A stretch of 64,000 nt of DNA, from contig NC_133158.1 of assembly GCF_040802235.1 (NCBI RefSeq), positions 165,141,401-165,205,400 on the forward strand, written 5' to 3'. Made by a program: the position numbers and the translations under genes. The stretch comes from Manis javanica. Taxonomy: Eukaryota; Chordata; Mammalia; Pholidota; Manidae. The stretch's first letter is position 1. The number at the start of each line of letters is the position of its first letter. This document shows positions 35,173-45,100 of this stretch, one piece after another. Below the pieces are notes generated by a model. The model made no database searches, was not told where the DNA came from, and saw only the letters and a program-made list of their open reading frames with translations.

Positions 35173-35589
35173 TGAGACAGGGACCGTGGGTGTAGGCAGA
35201 GTAGGGTGAGGGCCTCCGGAAAAAGCAGGGCAGGATATGTACAGTCAGAGCAATGTGACAATGGGCAAAGAAGTACCTATCGAAACTCTGTGTTAAGCAT
35301 TATGCTAAGTCAAGGTCACACTAAGTCTCTAGGGTAAAGATAGCAGACTAGAAATATAAACATCTTCAGTGAGATCAGTTAAAGCTCAAAAGGCCAGGAG
35401 GAACTTGGCCTGAAATGTTTGAGTGTTCTGCAAATAAAGAAGGGTATCTCAGCATAACCTGTGACTTCACTGCAAACAGCCCTGGCAAACAGACAACAAC
35501 CCAGCCCACCTTAGGGGGGTCAGGTGGTACAAGTCCACACCCTAAGCCCTCTTCACATTATGGGATGTGGGATGCAGCCTTCCTGCTCT

Positions 35590-36160
35590 AATAGATTATC
35601 CTGGAAATAGTCATGAAAGATTTCTCCAAGCTCTGCCGTCTGATGGTGACGACAGCTTGAAGCTTTTAGATCCCACCTCTGTTGCGGTTGCAGCTGCATT
35701 CATCCTGCTGGTTCCTGGACTAAGGGGTGGAATGCAAAAGGAAATATCTAAGCTGGCCTGTGTATATAGTAAGACAACGAATTTGACTGCTTCTGTATTA
35801 TCTGAACTCAATCAAGAGCTAGGAGAAGTGCTATTGTGGTGCTTCAAAATCGTGCTACTATAGACTATCTGCTGTTAAAAGAACATATGGTATGTGAACA
35901 GTTTCCAGGAATGTATTGTTTTAATTTGTCTGATTTTTCTCAAACTATTCAAAATAAATTAGACAATATCCATAATATTATTAATAAGTTTTCACAAATG
36001 CCTGGGTTACTTAACTGGCTTCATTGTATATGGCCCTTAATTGTGGGTCTGCTTTTGTTATGTATCTGTATTCCTGTTTTGTTAATGTGAGTACGTAAGT
36101 TAATTAATAATCTGTTAAAACCTATACAGGCTTATGCTACTCTACCTGAAGTTATGTCAT
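35590..36160 (+). pseudogene. env transmembrane-subunit remnant (betaretrovirus-like)
   Basis: Two frames, 35,567-35,863 and 35,836-36,090, together cover the transmembrane envelope region with a frameshift near 35,825-35,850. Visible are an Ala/Val-rich hydrophobic stretch near the start (fusion-peptide-like), a Leu-Gln-Asn-Arg motif at the shift (MMTV/JSRV-like), a CEQFPGMYCFNLSDF segment with the two cysteines of a disulfide loop, and a terminal hydrophobic helix (PLIVGLLLLCICIPVLLM) before a stop at 36,088. The surface subunit is missing. A non-functional remnant. Confidence 0.78.
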
Positions 36161-36836
36161 AGAAGTAATCAATTTTCTCACATTTTCCTTCCGTTTGCTA
36201 CTTCTATAAATTTTCTTCTCCCTTCCTGAATACAACCCTTTTGCAAAATTTGTGTCTCATACATAGAATTGTGGTGCATCAAAGCCTTTCCAGCTAATGA
36301 GGATACCTCAGGACAAGTGCTGGGCATAGTAGCCATGAAGCATAAATCTTCAAAAAGGCAAATCTTTGAAAAGCTCACTTTTTCAAAGAGTTCTACTTCT
36401 CTTTCTTACCAACTTTACATCTCCCTGTATGGCCCCAGAGATGGCTGGTTAGCCAGAGACGGGTAAGATTCCTCAAGGGGGGAACAACCTCAGACAGGCA
36501 CAGTCGCAGGGGGGCCATCAGGTGAGAAATTGGGGGTCAACAGAGGTGAGGCTCAGAACCTCACCCCCCCAGTTTTGAGAGAAAGCTTCTGCACCCATGG
36601 CTGTTTTGCTGCCCCTGCTCAGCTCAGATCAAAACCCAGGCTGTAGGCATAGACCTGATCACCTGCAGTTGCCTCCTAATTCCACTAGATCTACTTTGTA
36701 TCTTTATTTTATATCACGTAAATTCAAGAAGTAGACTTATTTTATACTGCAGAATGTGGAGAAGTAAACTGTTAAAAGCCTTCTGTTGGAAACTGTCTAC
36801 TTGCTATATTCTCTATTATATCTATCTACTACTTAA
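36161..36836 (+). other. Betaretroviral env-to-LTR non-coding region
   Basis: About 680 bp between the env stop and the polypurine tract, with no long frame. A GACGGGTAAGATTCC motif and a C-run (36,562-36,568) are visible. I cannot assign an accessory gene. Confidence 0.5.
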
Positions 36837-37252
36837 AAGGGGGAAATGTGGGAATAATGGGATTAATACATACATCAAGTAACATAGAAATCAAATGTAC
36901 AAATACATATGACTTGATTGTTTTTCCTACAACTCTTGATGTGTGATCAAAAACAATGATTAGAGCCAAAATAGTTCCTATAACTCGTGACCGCCCCCAC
37001 GTGGTTTCGGTATCCTTGGGGAGCCTCACGCCCCAGGGCTGGACTCAGGGTCAGATAATGATTGTGTGTTGATCATGTGTTGAACCCCCTACCCAGAATT
37101 CTTTAGATGTTTAAGTTCATTTGCTCAATAAATATGAGGAGGGCCTTTTCGGCATTACTCTTGTGCTGTGACACCTTGAGTCCCCTGGCTGGTCTTTAAG
37201 ATCTTCAGCATTCCATCCAAATCTGCGGGTCAGAGGCAGGGGGGAGCCAGCA
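36837..37252 (+). repeat. Polypurine tract and 3′ LTR of the betaretrovirus-like provirus
   Basis: AAAAGGGGGAAA (36,835-36,846) precedes TGTGGGAATAATGGG at 36,847. The LTR ends AGCCAGCA at 37,252, giving 406 bp. An intact AATAAA lies at 37,127-37,132. The LTR has internal blocks of roughly 20 and 30 bp that the 5′ copy lacks (for example the segment around GCCCCCACGTGGTTTCGG, 36,992-37,009). Confidence 0.85.
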
Positions 37253-38335
37253 GTATTTTTATAAGCATTCCTCCCCCAGCCCCAGTTAAACTTCTTCACT
37301 GTGTTGCGCAGTTAACTTCAAAATAGCACTCTAAAAACAGTGTTGCTGCTAGAAGGCAAATGCTTTTGCTCTTAAGAGGATATTCTCCGCTGAGACTGCT
37401 ACCGAAAGTGGGGGTATCCATGGCTTCTGCCTGCCCTGACCCATCCTGCCAGGCCTAAGTCAGAGCAGTTGGCGGTGCCCTATGTGGTCCAGGTGGGGCT
37501 GCCACACTGGCGTGTTTTTAAGGCAGAGGGGTTGCCCAGGTTGATAACATATGTTCTTCCCAGCCACACTGGCTGCCTCAGGGTGGCATGTGACCCCTCT
37601 AGGCTAGTCCAAAGAGGGAGCCCAGGACTGGTTAGAACATTGGTTAGAAGAAACACCCTCCTTGGGCTAGAGGGCCAGAGGGCAGTGAGGAATCCCACAG
37701 TTGCTGGTGGCCATGCTACCATTTGGAGAGAGCTTCCTGAAAAAAATTCCCGGGATCTAGAATTGGGTGAGGAGGCAGACACCAGAGACTTGCTGGCATT
37801 GCTATGCCACCTTCAGAATCCATCTGCTGGGGGCCCCCAGTGCGTAAGACATTGCCTTCTCCGGAAGGGCTGCAGTAGGAGAGAGAGTGAAGGACTTTGT
37901 TCTGGGATAGTTTTTCCCTTGTGTGCAACTGTCCAAACTGCACAGGTCTTAGGACTGGATTCATTTTCCCTCAAAACCCAGAGAACTAATCACCTCCTGC
38001 TCCTGCCACCAACTCTGTGCCCAATGACAGGCAACCCATTTGACCTGGATTTGTTTTGTGTAAAACTTGAGCCACACACTTAGCAGTTTTAAGACTGCTT
38101 TTGCGGGGGGGCCTGGAGTGGCTCTAAATCATCCTTAGAAGCACAGTCTACAGCTAGATGGTGTTTAAATCTTTCTCTGCCCCTTGCTTGAGCTGTGTGA
38201 CCTTAGACAATAACAACTTATCCGTTTCTCAGTTTTTGTTTGTAAAATAGGGGTAAGTGCTTTGACTAGTTCTTGGCAATTTGTGCTATATGTCTTAATT
38301 ATAATTTATAGAAGATTAGTTATTTGGGAACAAGT
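37253..38335. other. Unrecognised sequence with an MIR
   Basis: About 1.1 kb between the provirus and the Tigger element. A 204-codon frame (37,469-38,083) and a 100-codon minus frame overlap it, but neither shows a domain I know. An MIR lies at 38,150-38,275. Confidence 0.5.
38150..38275 (+). repeat. MIR SINE
   Basis: Core pattern: CTAGATGGTGTTTAAATC, CTTGAGCTGTGTGACCTTAG, AACAACTTATCCGTTTCTCA, TTGTAAAATAGGGGTAAGTG. Confidence 0.75.
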
Positions 38336-38535
38336 TATAGTTGATCCTTGAGCAACATAGATTTGACCTGTGCAGGTTCACTTACATGTAATTTTTTTAA
38401 TAAATAGATTGGAAAATTTTTTGGAGATTGCGACAATTTGAAAAAATTTGCAGACAAAACTGCATAGTCTGGAAATAACCGAAAAATTTTAAAAGTTACA
38501 TTATGTCATGAATGCATAAAATATATGTAGATGCT

Positions 38536-38901
38536 TAGCATTTTATTAAAGATAATAATAATAAGGGAGAAATGTGGGATTCACATATAAATCAAGTATA
38601 AAAATCAAACGAATAATCATAATTGACCTAATTGTTTATAGTTCATGATGCGGGATCAAAACGGAAAGCTTCTGTGATATGACTGCCCTTGCACTGTTCA
38701 CCATGTAAGAACTTAATTCATTATGTAAGAACTTGTTCACCATGTAAAAACTTGTTCGTTATGCTTCAGAAGATTGGAGACTGTTGAGAATTAGGCTTGG
38801 GGTTGATTAATGATTGTGCATTGAGTCCCCTATACAGAATTTTATTGTTGTTAACAACCATATGATCAATAAATATGAGAGATACCCTCTCAAAAAAATA
38901 T
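38536..38901 (+). mobile_element. LTR-derived, SINE-R-like retroposon
   Basis: 366 bp between exact 15-bp direct repeats ATATATGTAGATGCT (38,521-38,535 and 38,902-38,916). The layout is a short 5′ part, a purine tract AAGGGAGAAA (38,563-38,572), U3-like sequence from TGTGGGATTC (38,573), a TAATGATTGTG segment, AATAAATATGAGAGA with the poly(A) signal at 38,868-38,873, and a short A-tail (38,892-38,898). The purine tract, U3 start, GATCAAAA and AATAAATATGAG segments correspond in order to the 3′ LTR of the provirus at 36,837-37,252. Long duplications, an A-tail and an AT-rich nick site (ATAAAATATATG) indicate mobilisation by L1 machinery. It encodes no protein. Confidence 0.85.
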
Positions 38902-39299
38902 ATATATGTAGATGCTAGTCTATTTTATTTACTACCATAAAATATACACAAATCTATTATATAAGGTTAAAAATTTATCAAAGTTGAGGCACACAAACAG
39001 ACTGTTCAGGGTGCCGTTCATAGTCAAGAGAAATATAAACAAAAATACAGATGCAATGTTAGATCACAACTGCATAAAACTAGTATATGCTGTACTCCTG
39101 GAGTGATTTTGTAGCCACTTCCTGTTGCTATTACAGAGAGCTTGGGCATTGTGAGGAGGGCAGCACATGACGGTGGTCATCTCTGGGTGAGCAGTTTGTC
39201 TTTGTGATAAACTGTGTATCGGATATTATTTTTCATCGCGTTCAGTGCAGTGTCGTAAACCTTGACCGACAGTGTGGGCCCATCACGAAGTGCTGCTGA

Positions 39300-41050
39300 T
39301 GACACTCCAAGAAGCAGAGAAAAGTCAGGATGTTAGAAGAAAAAGTTGAATTGCTTGATGTGTATTGCAGATTGAGTGGGCCCAGCTGTGGTTGCCGCCA
39401 TTTCAAAAAGAAGTGAATCCAGCGTAAGGACTAGTATAAAACAAAAAGGAAAAGAAAGAAAAGTTTCATGAAACCATCACTGCAGCTTTGCGCATGAAAA
39501 CCTTGTACTTTTGGTGAAGCATCTTTTTATCTTGTATTGAAAATTCAGCTTTTATGAGCGGTGTGCAGGATTGCTGAAAGAAGGGCAGAGCTACAGACTC
39601 TTAATACAGTTCAAGAAAAAGGTCATTAAATGACAATTTAAAGCAAAAGGAAAGTGAAGGATCTAAAGCTGGAGAATTGAATGCCAACAAAGTATGGCTT
39701 GATAATTTTACAAAGAGGTCTGGCTTTAAAAAATGCCAAGATTAACAGGAGAAGGAGCTTCTGCTAACCAAGAGACAGCGAATTAGCTCCCAGACACCGT
39801 TAAGAAAATCAGAGAGTAAAGGACATCTGCCTGAGTAGGTTTTATTTTTTAAATTTTTTATTAAGGTATGATTGATATGCTACACTCTTATGAAGGTTTC
39901 ACATGAAAAAACAATGTGGTTACTACATTTACCCATATTATCAAGTCCCCACCCATACCCCAAAGCAGTCACTGTCCATCAGCGCAGCAAGTTGCCAGAG
40001 ATCCACTATGTCCCTTCTGTGTGCTACACTGTTCTCCCCGTGATCCCCCACACCATGTGTACTAAACATAATACCCCTCAGTCCCCCTCTCCCTCCCTCC
40101 CCACCCGCCCTCCCACACCCCTCCCCTTCGGTAACCACTCGTTCATTCTTGGAGTCTGTGAGTCTGCTGCTATTTTGTTACTTCAGTTTTGCTTCATTGT
40201 TATACTCTACAAATGAGAGAAATCATTTGGCACTTGTCTTTCTCTGCCTGGCTTATTTCACTGAACATAATACCCTCTAGCTCCATCCATGTTGTTGCAA
40301 ATGGTAGGATTTGTTTCTTTCTTATGGCTGAATAATATTCCATTGTGTATATGTACCACCTCTTCTTTATCCATTCATCTACTGATGGACACTTAGGTTG
40401 CTTCCATATCTTGGCTATTGTAAAAAGTGCTGCAATAAACACAGGTGTCTGAGCAGGTTTTTTTAATGCAGATGAAAGGGCTCTATTCTGGGGGTAAAAG
40501 ACAGAGGACACTTTACCTGTAAGGAAGAGAAGTGAGCACCAGCAGAAAGGGACTGGCTAACTCTGCTGTTTTATGCAAATGCAGTTGAGTTTATGATCAG
40601 GACTGCCTTTATCTAGAAAGCTGCAAACCTCCAAGCCTTGAAGGGAAAAGATAAACTGACAATCTTGTGGTAGTACAAGAAGGTCTGGACAAGGAGAACC
40701 ATGTTTTGGGATTGGGTCCATCAATACTTTGTTCCTGAAGAGAAGAAGCACCTGCCATTAAGGGACTGCATTTTAAAATCCTTTTGATAATGAACAATGT
40801 CCTTGGACACCCAAAACCCCGTAAGTTCAACACCCAAGGAGATGAGTCTTCTAAACAAGGGTGAGACATAGACAAGTAAGACATAGACAAAGCAATGCCA
40901 GAAAACAAATTAATCTGTTTTTCAGGACAGCTTTGGACTTTTACAACCTGGACCCTTCTGTGATATGGGCACTGAAACTAAAGCAAACAGTGGGCAGATT
41001 GGTACCATACAGAAACACCTTTAGAGAAATGAGAAAGCAAAAAGTCAGAA
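39300..41050 (+). pseudogene. Tigger transposase remnant (CENP-B-like)
   Basis: Broken coding region of a pogo-type transposase. The sequence GGAGAATTGAATGCCAACAA... encodes a GELNANKVWLDNFTKRSGF segment in the CENP-B-type DNA-binding domain, and later segments (40,460-40,860) match the order of the catalytic region around the FNADE and LTLLFCANA-like motifs. An L1 inserts between these halves at 39,844-40,448. Frameshifts and stops are many. Confidence 0.7.
39844..40448 (-). mobile_element. 5′-truncated L1, antisense, inside the Tigger transposase
   Basis: Begins with a T-run (the reversed A-tail), then the antisense L1 3′ UTR (TTACTACATTTACCCATATT, GTCACTGTCCATCAGCG), then the antisense ORF2 end (TGGCTGAATAATATTCCATT). 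It is bounded by CTGAGTAGGTTTT (39,831-39,843) and CTGAGCAGGTTTT (40,449-40,461), a 13-bp duplication with one mismatch. The Tigger sequence reads across the two sides. Confidence 0.88.
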
Positions 41051-42155
41051 AAGTACAATGTATTTCTGAAAATTACACCAGTGTGCCTGCCTCTCCTGCC
41101 TCCCCTTGCCCCTCGTCTGCCTTCTTCCACCTCTGCTGCTCCTGAGACAGCAGGACTGGCCCCATCTCTTCCTCTGTGGCCTACCCGGCAGGAGGACCAC
41201 GAAGATGAGCACCTTCGTGATGAAGGCCTTTCTAATGAGCCACTTCCTCTTAATTAATAGTATCATGCTGTAGTTAGTAAACTTACCTGTTGTATATGTG
41301 TATAAACGTCCATGTGAAAATCTAATAGCTTTATGGTAAGACGTGCATGAGACGTTTTTGTGTCATCACCTAAGTCATCGTGTAGAACATCCTGTGCAAG
41401 ACTTGATTGAAAATACCTTACATAGGCATAATGTGAGTGATATTTAATATAAACTTAATAATGTGTTAGCTCTTTTATGTTTTTTAAACTTTGCTTTCAA
41501 AGATTTATTGTATAGAATGCTTGCCCCCCTCCCTCCCTCTCTTTCTCTCTCATAATTGAAGAAGCTGCATATCAGCCTATCATCATAGGTAAGTTTTTCT
41601 TAAAGTGTAATAATGTTTCCAATACTGTGTTATGAACATGACTAATACTGTAGGCCATAAAATTTTGTATGATTCACTCAGTGTATGGGGTAGGCTACTG
41701 TGAAACAGTTGAATCGATTACTCTAGGCTACCATAAAGCAATCATATTGCTGCTGCTTTGTTATCAATACATGAATTTATATACCTGTAAATAATTATGA
41801 ATTTTTTTTCACATTTTCATCTTTGGCATTAAGTGTTAGTAATTGTATAACATCTACAGTGTTTTGTATCATATAAGACAATGCTGATGTACATACTGAC
41901 TTGTTTGTAAACCAATGATGTAAACTACAATATTGATAAATACAGTACAGTACTATAAATGTGTTTTCCTTAGAATTTTCTTAACATTTTCTTTTCTCTA
42001 GCTTACTTGATTGTAAGAATACCGTATATAATTCATATGACATACCAAATATGTATTGATTGACTATTTATGTTATCAGTAAGGTTTCTGCTTAACAGTA
42101 AGCTATTATTAGTAGCTAAGTTTCGGGGGAATCAAAAGTTATATATAGACTTTCA

Positions 42156-45100
42156 TTCTTTTTTTTTAAGTACATACAATAAAATGCATGAATCTTGTGT
42201 AGAGCTTGATGAATTTTGACATGGGTATATATTCATGTAACCACCACTTAGATAAAGTTATCAAACATTGTCACTAATTTTTTCCCCTTCACCTATTTTA
42301 CCCATCCCCAGGCCCTATGGCAACAAACAGTTGGTTCTTTGTATTTGTGAGTCCGGTTCTGTTTTGTTTGTTGATTGATATTTAGATTCCACATATAAAT
42401 GAAATCATGTGGTATATGTCTTTCTCTTATCTAAGTGACTTATTTGACTTAGTATAATACCCTCTAGGTCCATCTATGTTGTCACAAATGGCAAGATTTC
42501 ATTCTTTTTCATGGTTGAATAATATTTCATTATATGTATGTACCACATGTTCTTTCTTCATTCATATATTGATAGACACTTAGCTTTCTTCCATATTTTG
42601 GCTATTATAAATAATGCTGCAATAAGCAAAGGACTGCATATCTTTTCAAATTAATGATTTTGTTTTCTTTGGGTGAATATCCAGAAGTAGAATTACTGGG
42701 TCATATGGCATTTGTAATGGTATTTCTATTTTTAATTTTTTGAGAAAACTTCATATTGTTTTTCATAGTGGCTGTGCCAATTTACATTCCCAGCAACAGT
42801 GCACAGGGGGTCCCTTTTCTCCACACCCTTTCCAATGCTTGTTATCTTTTTGATGCTAGCCATTCTGACAGGTGTGAGGTGATATATATCATTGTGGTTT
42901 TGATTTGCATTTCCCTGATGATTAGTGATGTGGAGCATCTTTTCATATGTCTATTTGCCATCTGTATGTCTTCTTTGGAAAAATGTCTATTCAGGTCCTC
43001 TGCCCATTTTTTAATCAGATTATTTGTTTTTGGTATTGAGTTATATGAGTTCTTTATATATTTTGGATATTGGCCCCTTATTAGAGATATCATTTGCAAA
43101 TATGTTCTCCCATTCAGCAGGTTGCATTTTCATTTGTTGCGGATTTCCTTTGCTGTGTATAAGCTTTTTAATTTGATGTAGCCCTGCCCCCCCCCACTCC
43201 CTCATTTATTTTTGCTTTCATTTCCCTTGCCTGGGGAGACATATCCAGAAAAAAATTACTACTGCTGATGTTCAAGAGTTTATTGCCTGTGCTTTCATCT
43301 AGGACTTTTATGGTGTCAGGTCTTATATTTAGGTCTTTCACCTATTTTGAGGTCTTTTTATGTTTGTATGGTATAAGACAGTGATCCAGTTTCATTCTTT
43401 TGCATATAGCTGTCCAGTTTTCCCAGCACCGCTTATTGAAGAGACTGTCTTTCCCCCATGATATATTCTTGCCTTTTTTGTCATACAGTAGTTGACTATA
43501 TAGGTATGTGTTTTTTTCTGGGCTGTGTGTTCTATTGGTCTGTGTTCTTGTGCCAGTACCATACTGTTCTGATTACTGTAGTTTTGTAGTATAGTTTTAA
43601 ATCAGGGAGCATGATACTTCCAGCTTTGTTATTCTTTCTCAGGATTGCCTTGGCTCTTCAGGCTTTTTTGTGGTTCCATACATATTGTAGGATTATTTGC
43701 TGTAGTTCTGTGAAATGTGCCATGGGTATATTGATAGGGATTACATTGAATCTGTAAATTGCTTTGGGCAATATGACCATTTTAACAATATTAATTCTTC
43801 CTATCCGTGAACATGGAATAGCTTTCTGTTTGTTTGTGTCTTCAACTTCTTTCATTAATGGCTTACAATTTTCAAAGTATAGGTCTTTCACCTCTTTGGT
43901 TAGGTTTATTCTTAGGCATTTTTTTTCTTTTTGATGCAATTGTATATAGGATTGGTTTCTTAATTTGTCTTTCTGTTAGCTCATTATTTGCATATAGAAA
44001 TGCAACAGAATTCTGTATATATTAATTTTGCATCCTGAAACTTTACTGAATTCATTTATTCTAATAGTTTTTGGTGGGGTCTTTAGAGTTTTCTATATAC
44101 AGTAGTATCATGTCATCTGTAAATAGTGACAATTTTATTTCTTCCTTACCAATTTGATGCCTTATATATATTTTTCTTGCCAGATTGCTATGGCTAGGAC
44201 TTCCAGTATTATGTTGAATAAAAGTGGTGAGAGTGGGCATCCTTGTCTTGTTACTGATCTTAGAGGAAAAGCTTTCAGCTTTTAGCCATTACATACAATG
44301 TTAGCTGTGAGTTTGTGTTAGATGGTCTTTGTTATGTTGGGAGTAATGTTCCCTCCATGCCCACTTTGTTAAGAGTTTTTATCATGAATGAATGCTTAGT
44401 TTTGCCAAATGCTTTTTCAGCATCCATTGAGCTAGCCTTATGGTTTTTATCCTTCCTTTTGTTAACATGGTGTATTACATTGATTTGTGAATATTTAAAC
44501 ATCCTTGCATCCCTAGAATAAATCTCACATGGTTGTGATGGATTTTCCTTTTAATGTATTTTTAAGTTCAGTTTGCTAGTAAAAAGTTAAGGATTTTTGC
44601 TTCTGTGTTCATTAGAGATACTGGTTTGTAATTTTTTTGTTTTGTAGGGTCTTTGCTTTTGATATCAAGGTGATTCTGGCCCCATAGAATGAGTTTGGAA
44701 GCTTTTCTTACTCTTCAATTTTTTGGAATAGCTTGAGAAGGATAGGCATGTATTCTTCTTTAAATGTTTGATAGAATCCTGTGAATCTCTCTGGTCCTGG
44801 ACTTTTGTTTTTTGGGAGTTTTTTTATTATCACCTCAATTTCATTACTAGTAATTAGTCTGTTTCTACTTCTTTATTCAGTCTTGGGAGATTGTATTTTT
44901 CTAGGAATGTATCCATTTCCTCTAGGTTGTCCAATTTGTTGGAATAATTTTTCATAGTAATTTCTTAGAATTGTTTGGGTTTCTGTGATATCAGGTGTAA
45001 CGTCTCTTGTTCCTGGTTTTGAGTCTTTCTTTATCTTTTCAGTGAGCCAGCTCTTAGTTTCATTGATCTTTCATATTGTTTTTCTAGACTCTGTTTTGTT

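Larger units (their letters stand above)
28691..35560 (+). mobile_element. ERV1 (gammaretrovirus-like) sequence lying inside the betaretroviral provirus
   Basis: The betaretroviral reverse transcriptase breaks off at about 28,690 into LTR-like R-U5 (AATAAAAGCCTCTG...), a Pro-type primer site and a leader. Its right part, beyond a nested L1, includes a syncytin-like env tail (about 34,790-35,075), a polypurine tract (35,162-35,172) and a possible U3 from 35,173. Betaretroviral env resumes by about 35,597. I could not align the R-U5 at 28,691-28,820 with anything at 35,173-35,560, so the right boundary, and whether all of this is one element, remain uncertain. Confidence 0.6.
27557..37252 (+). 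mobile_element. Defective betaretrovirus-like endogenous provirus (class II ERV), with nested insertions
   Basis: Old genomic copy of a retrovirus, bounded by two related LTRs in the same orientation, each TG...CA. A 6-bp target duplication flanks it: ATATTT (27,551-27,556) and GTATTT (37,253-37,258), five of six matching, and 6 bp is the size expected for betaretroviruses. Order: 5′ LTR, Lys-type primer site, matrix remnant, reverse-transcriptase remnant, foreign ERV1 and L1 sequence, transmembrane env remnant, polypurine tract, 3′ LTR. Most of gag, pro, integrase and surface env is missing and the remaining frames have stops or shifts. By hand the LTRs differ at about 13 of the first 148 aligned positions, so it is old. 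Confidence 0.85.

Noticed and set aside
37469..38083. A 204-codon frame right of the provirus
   Set aside because: No domain recognised and a GC-rich composition that favours chance open frames.
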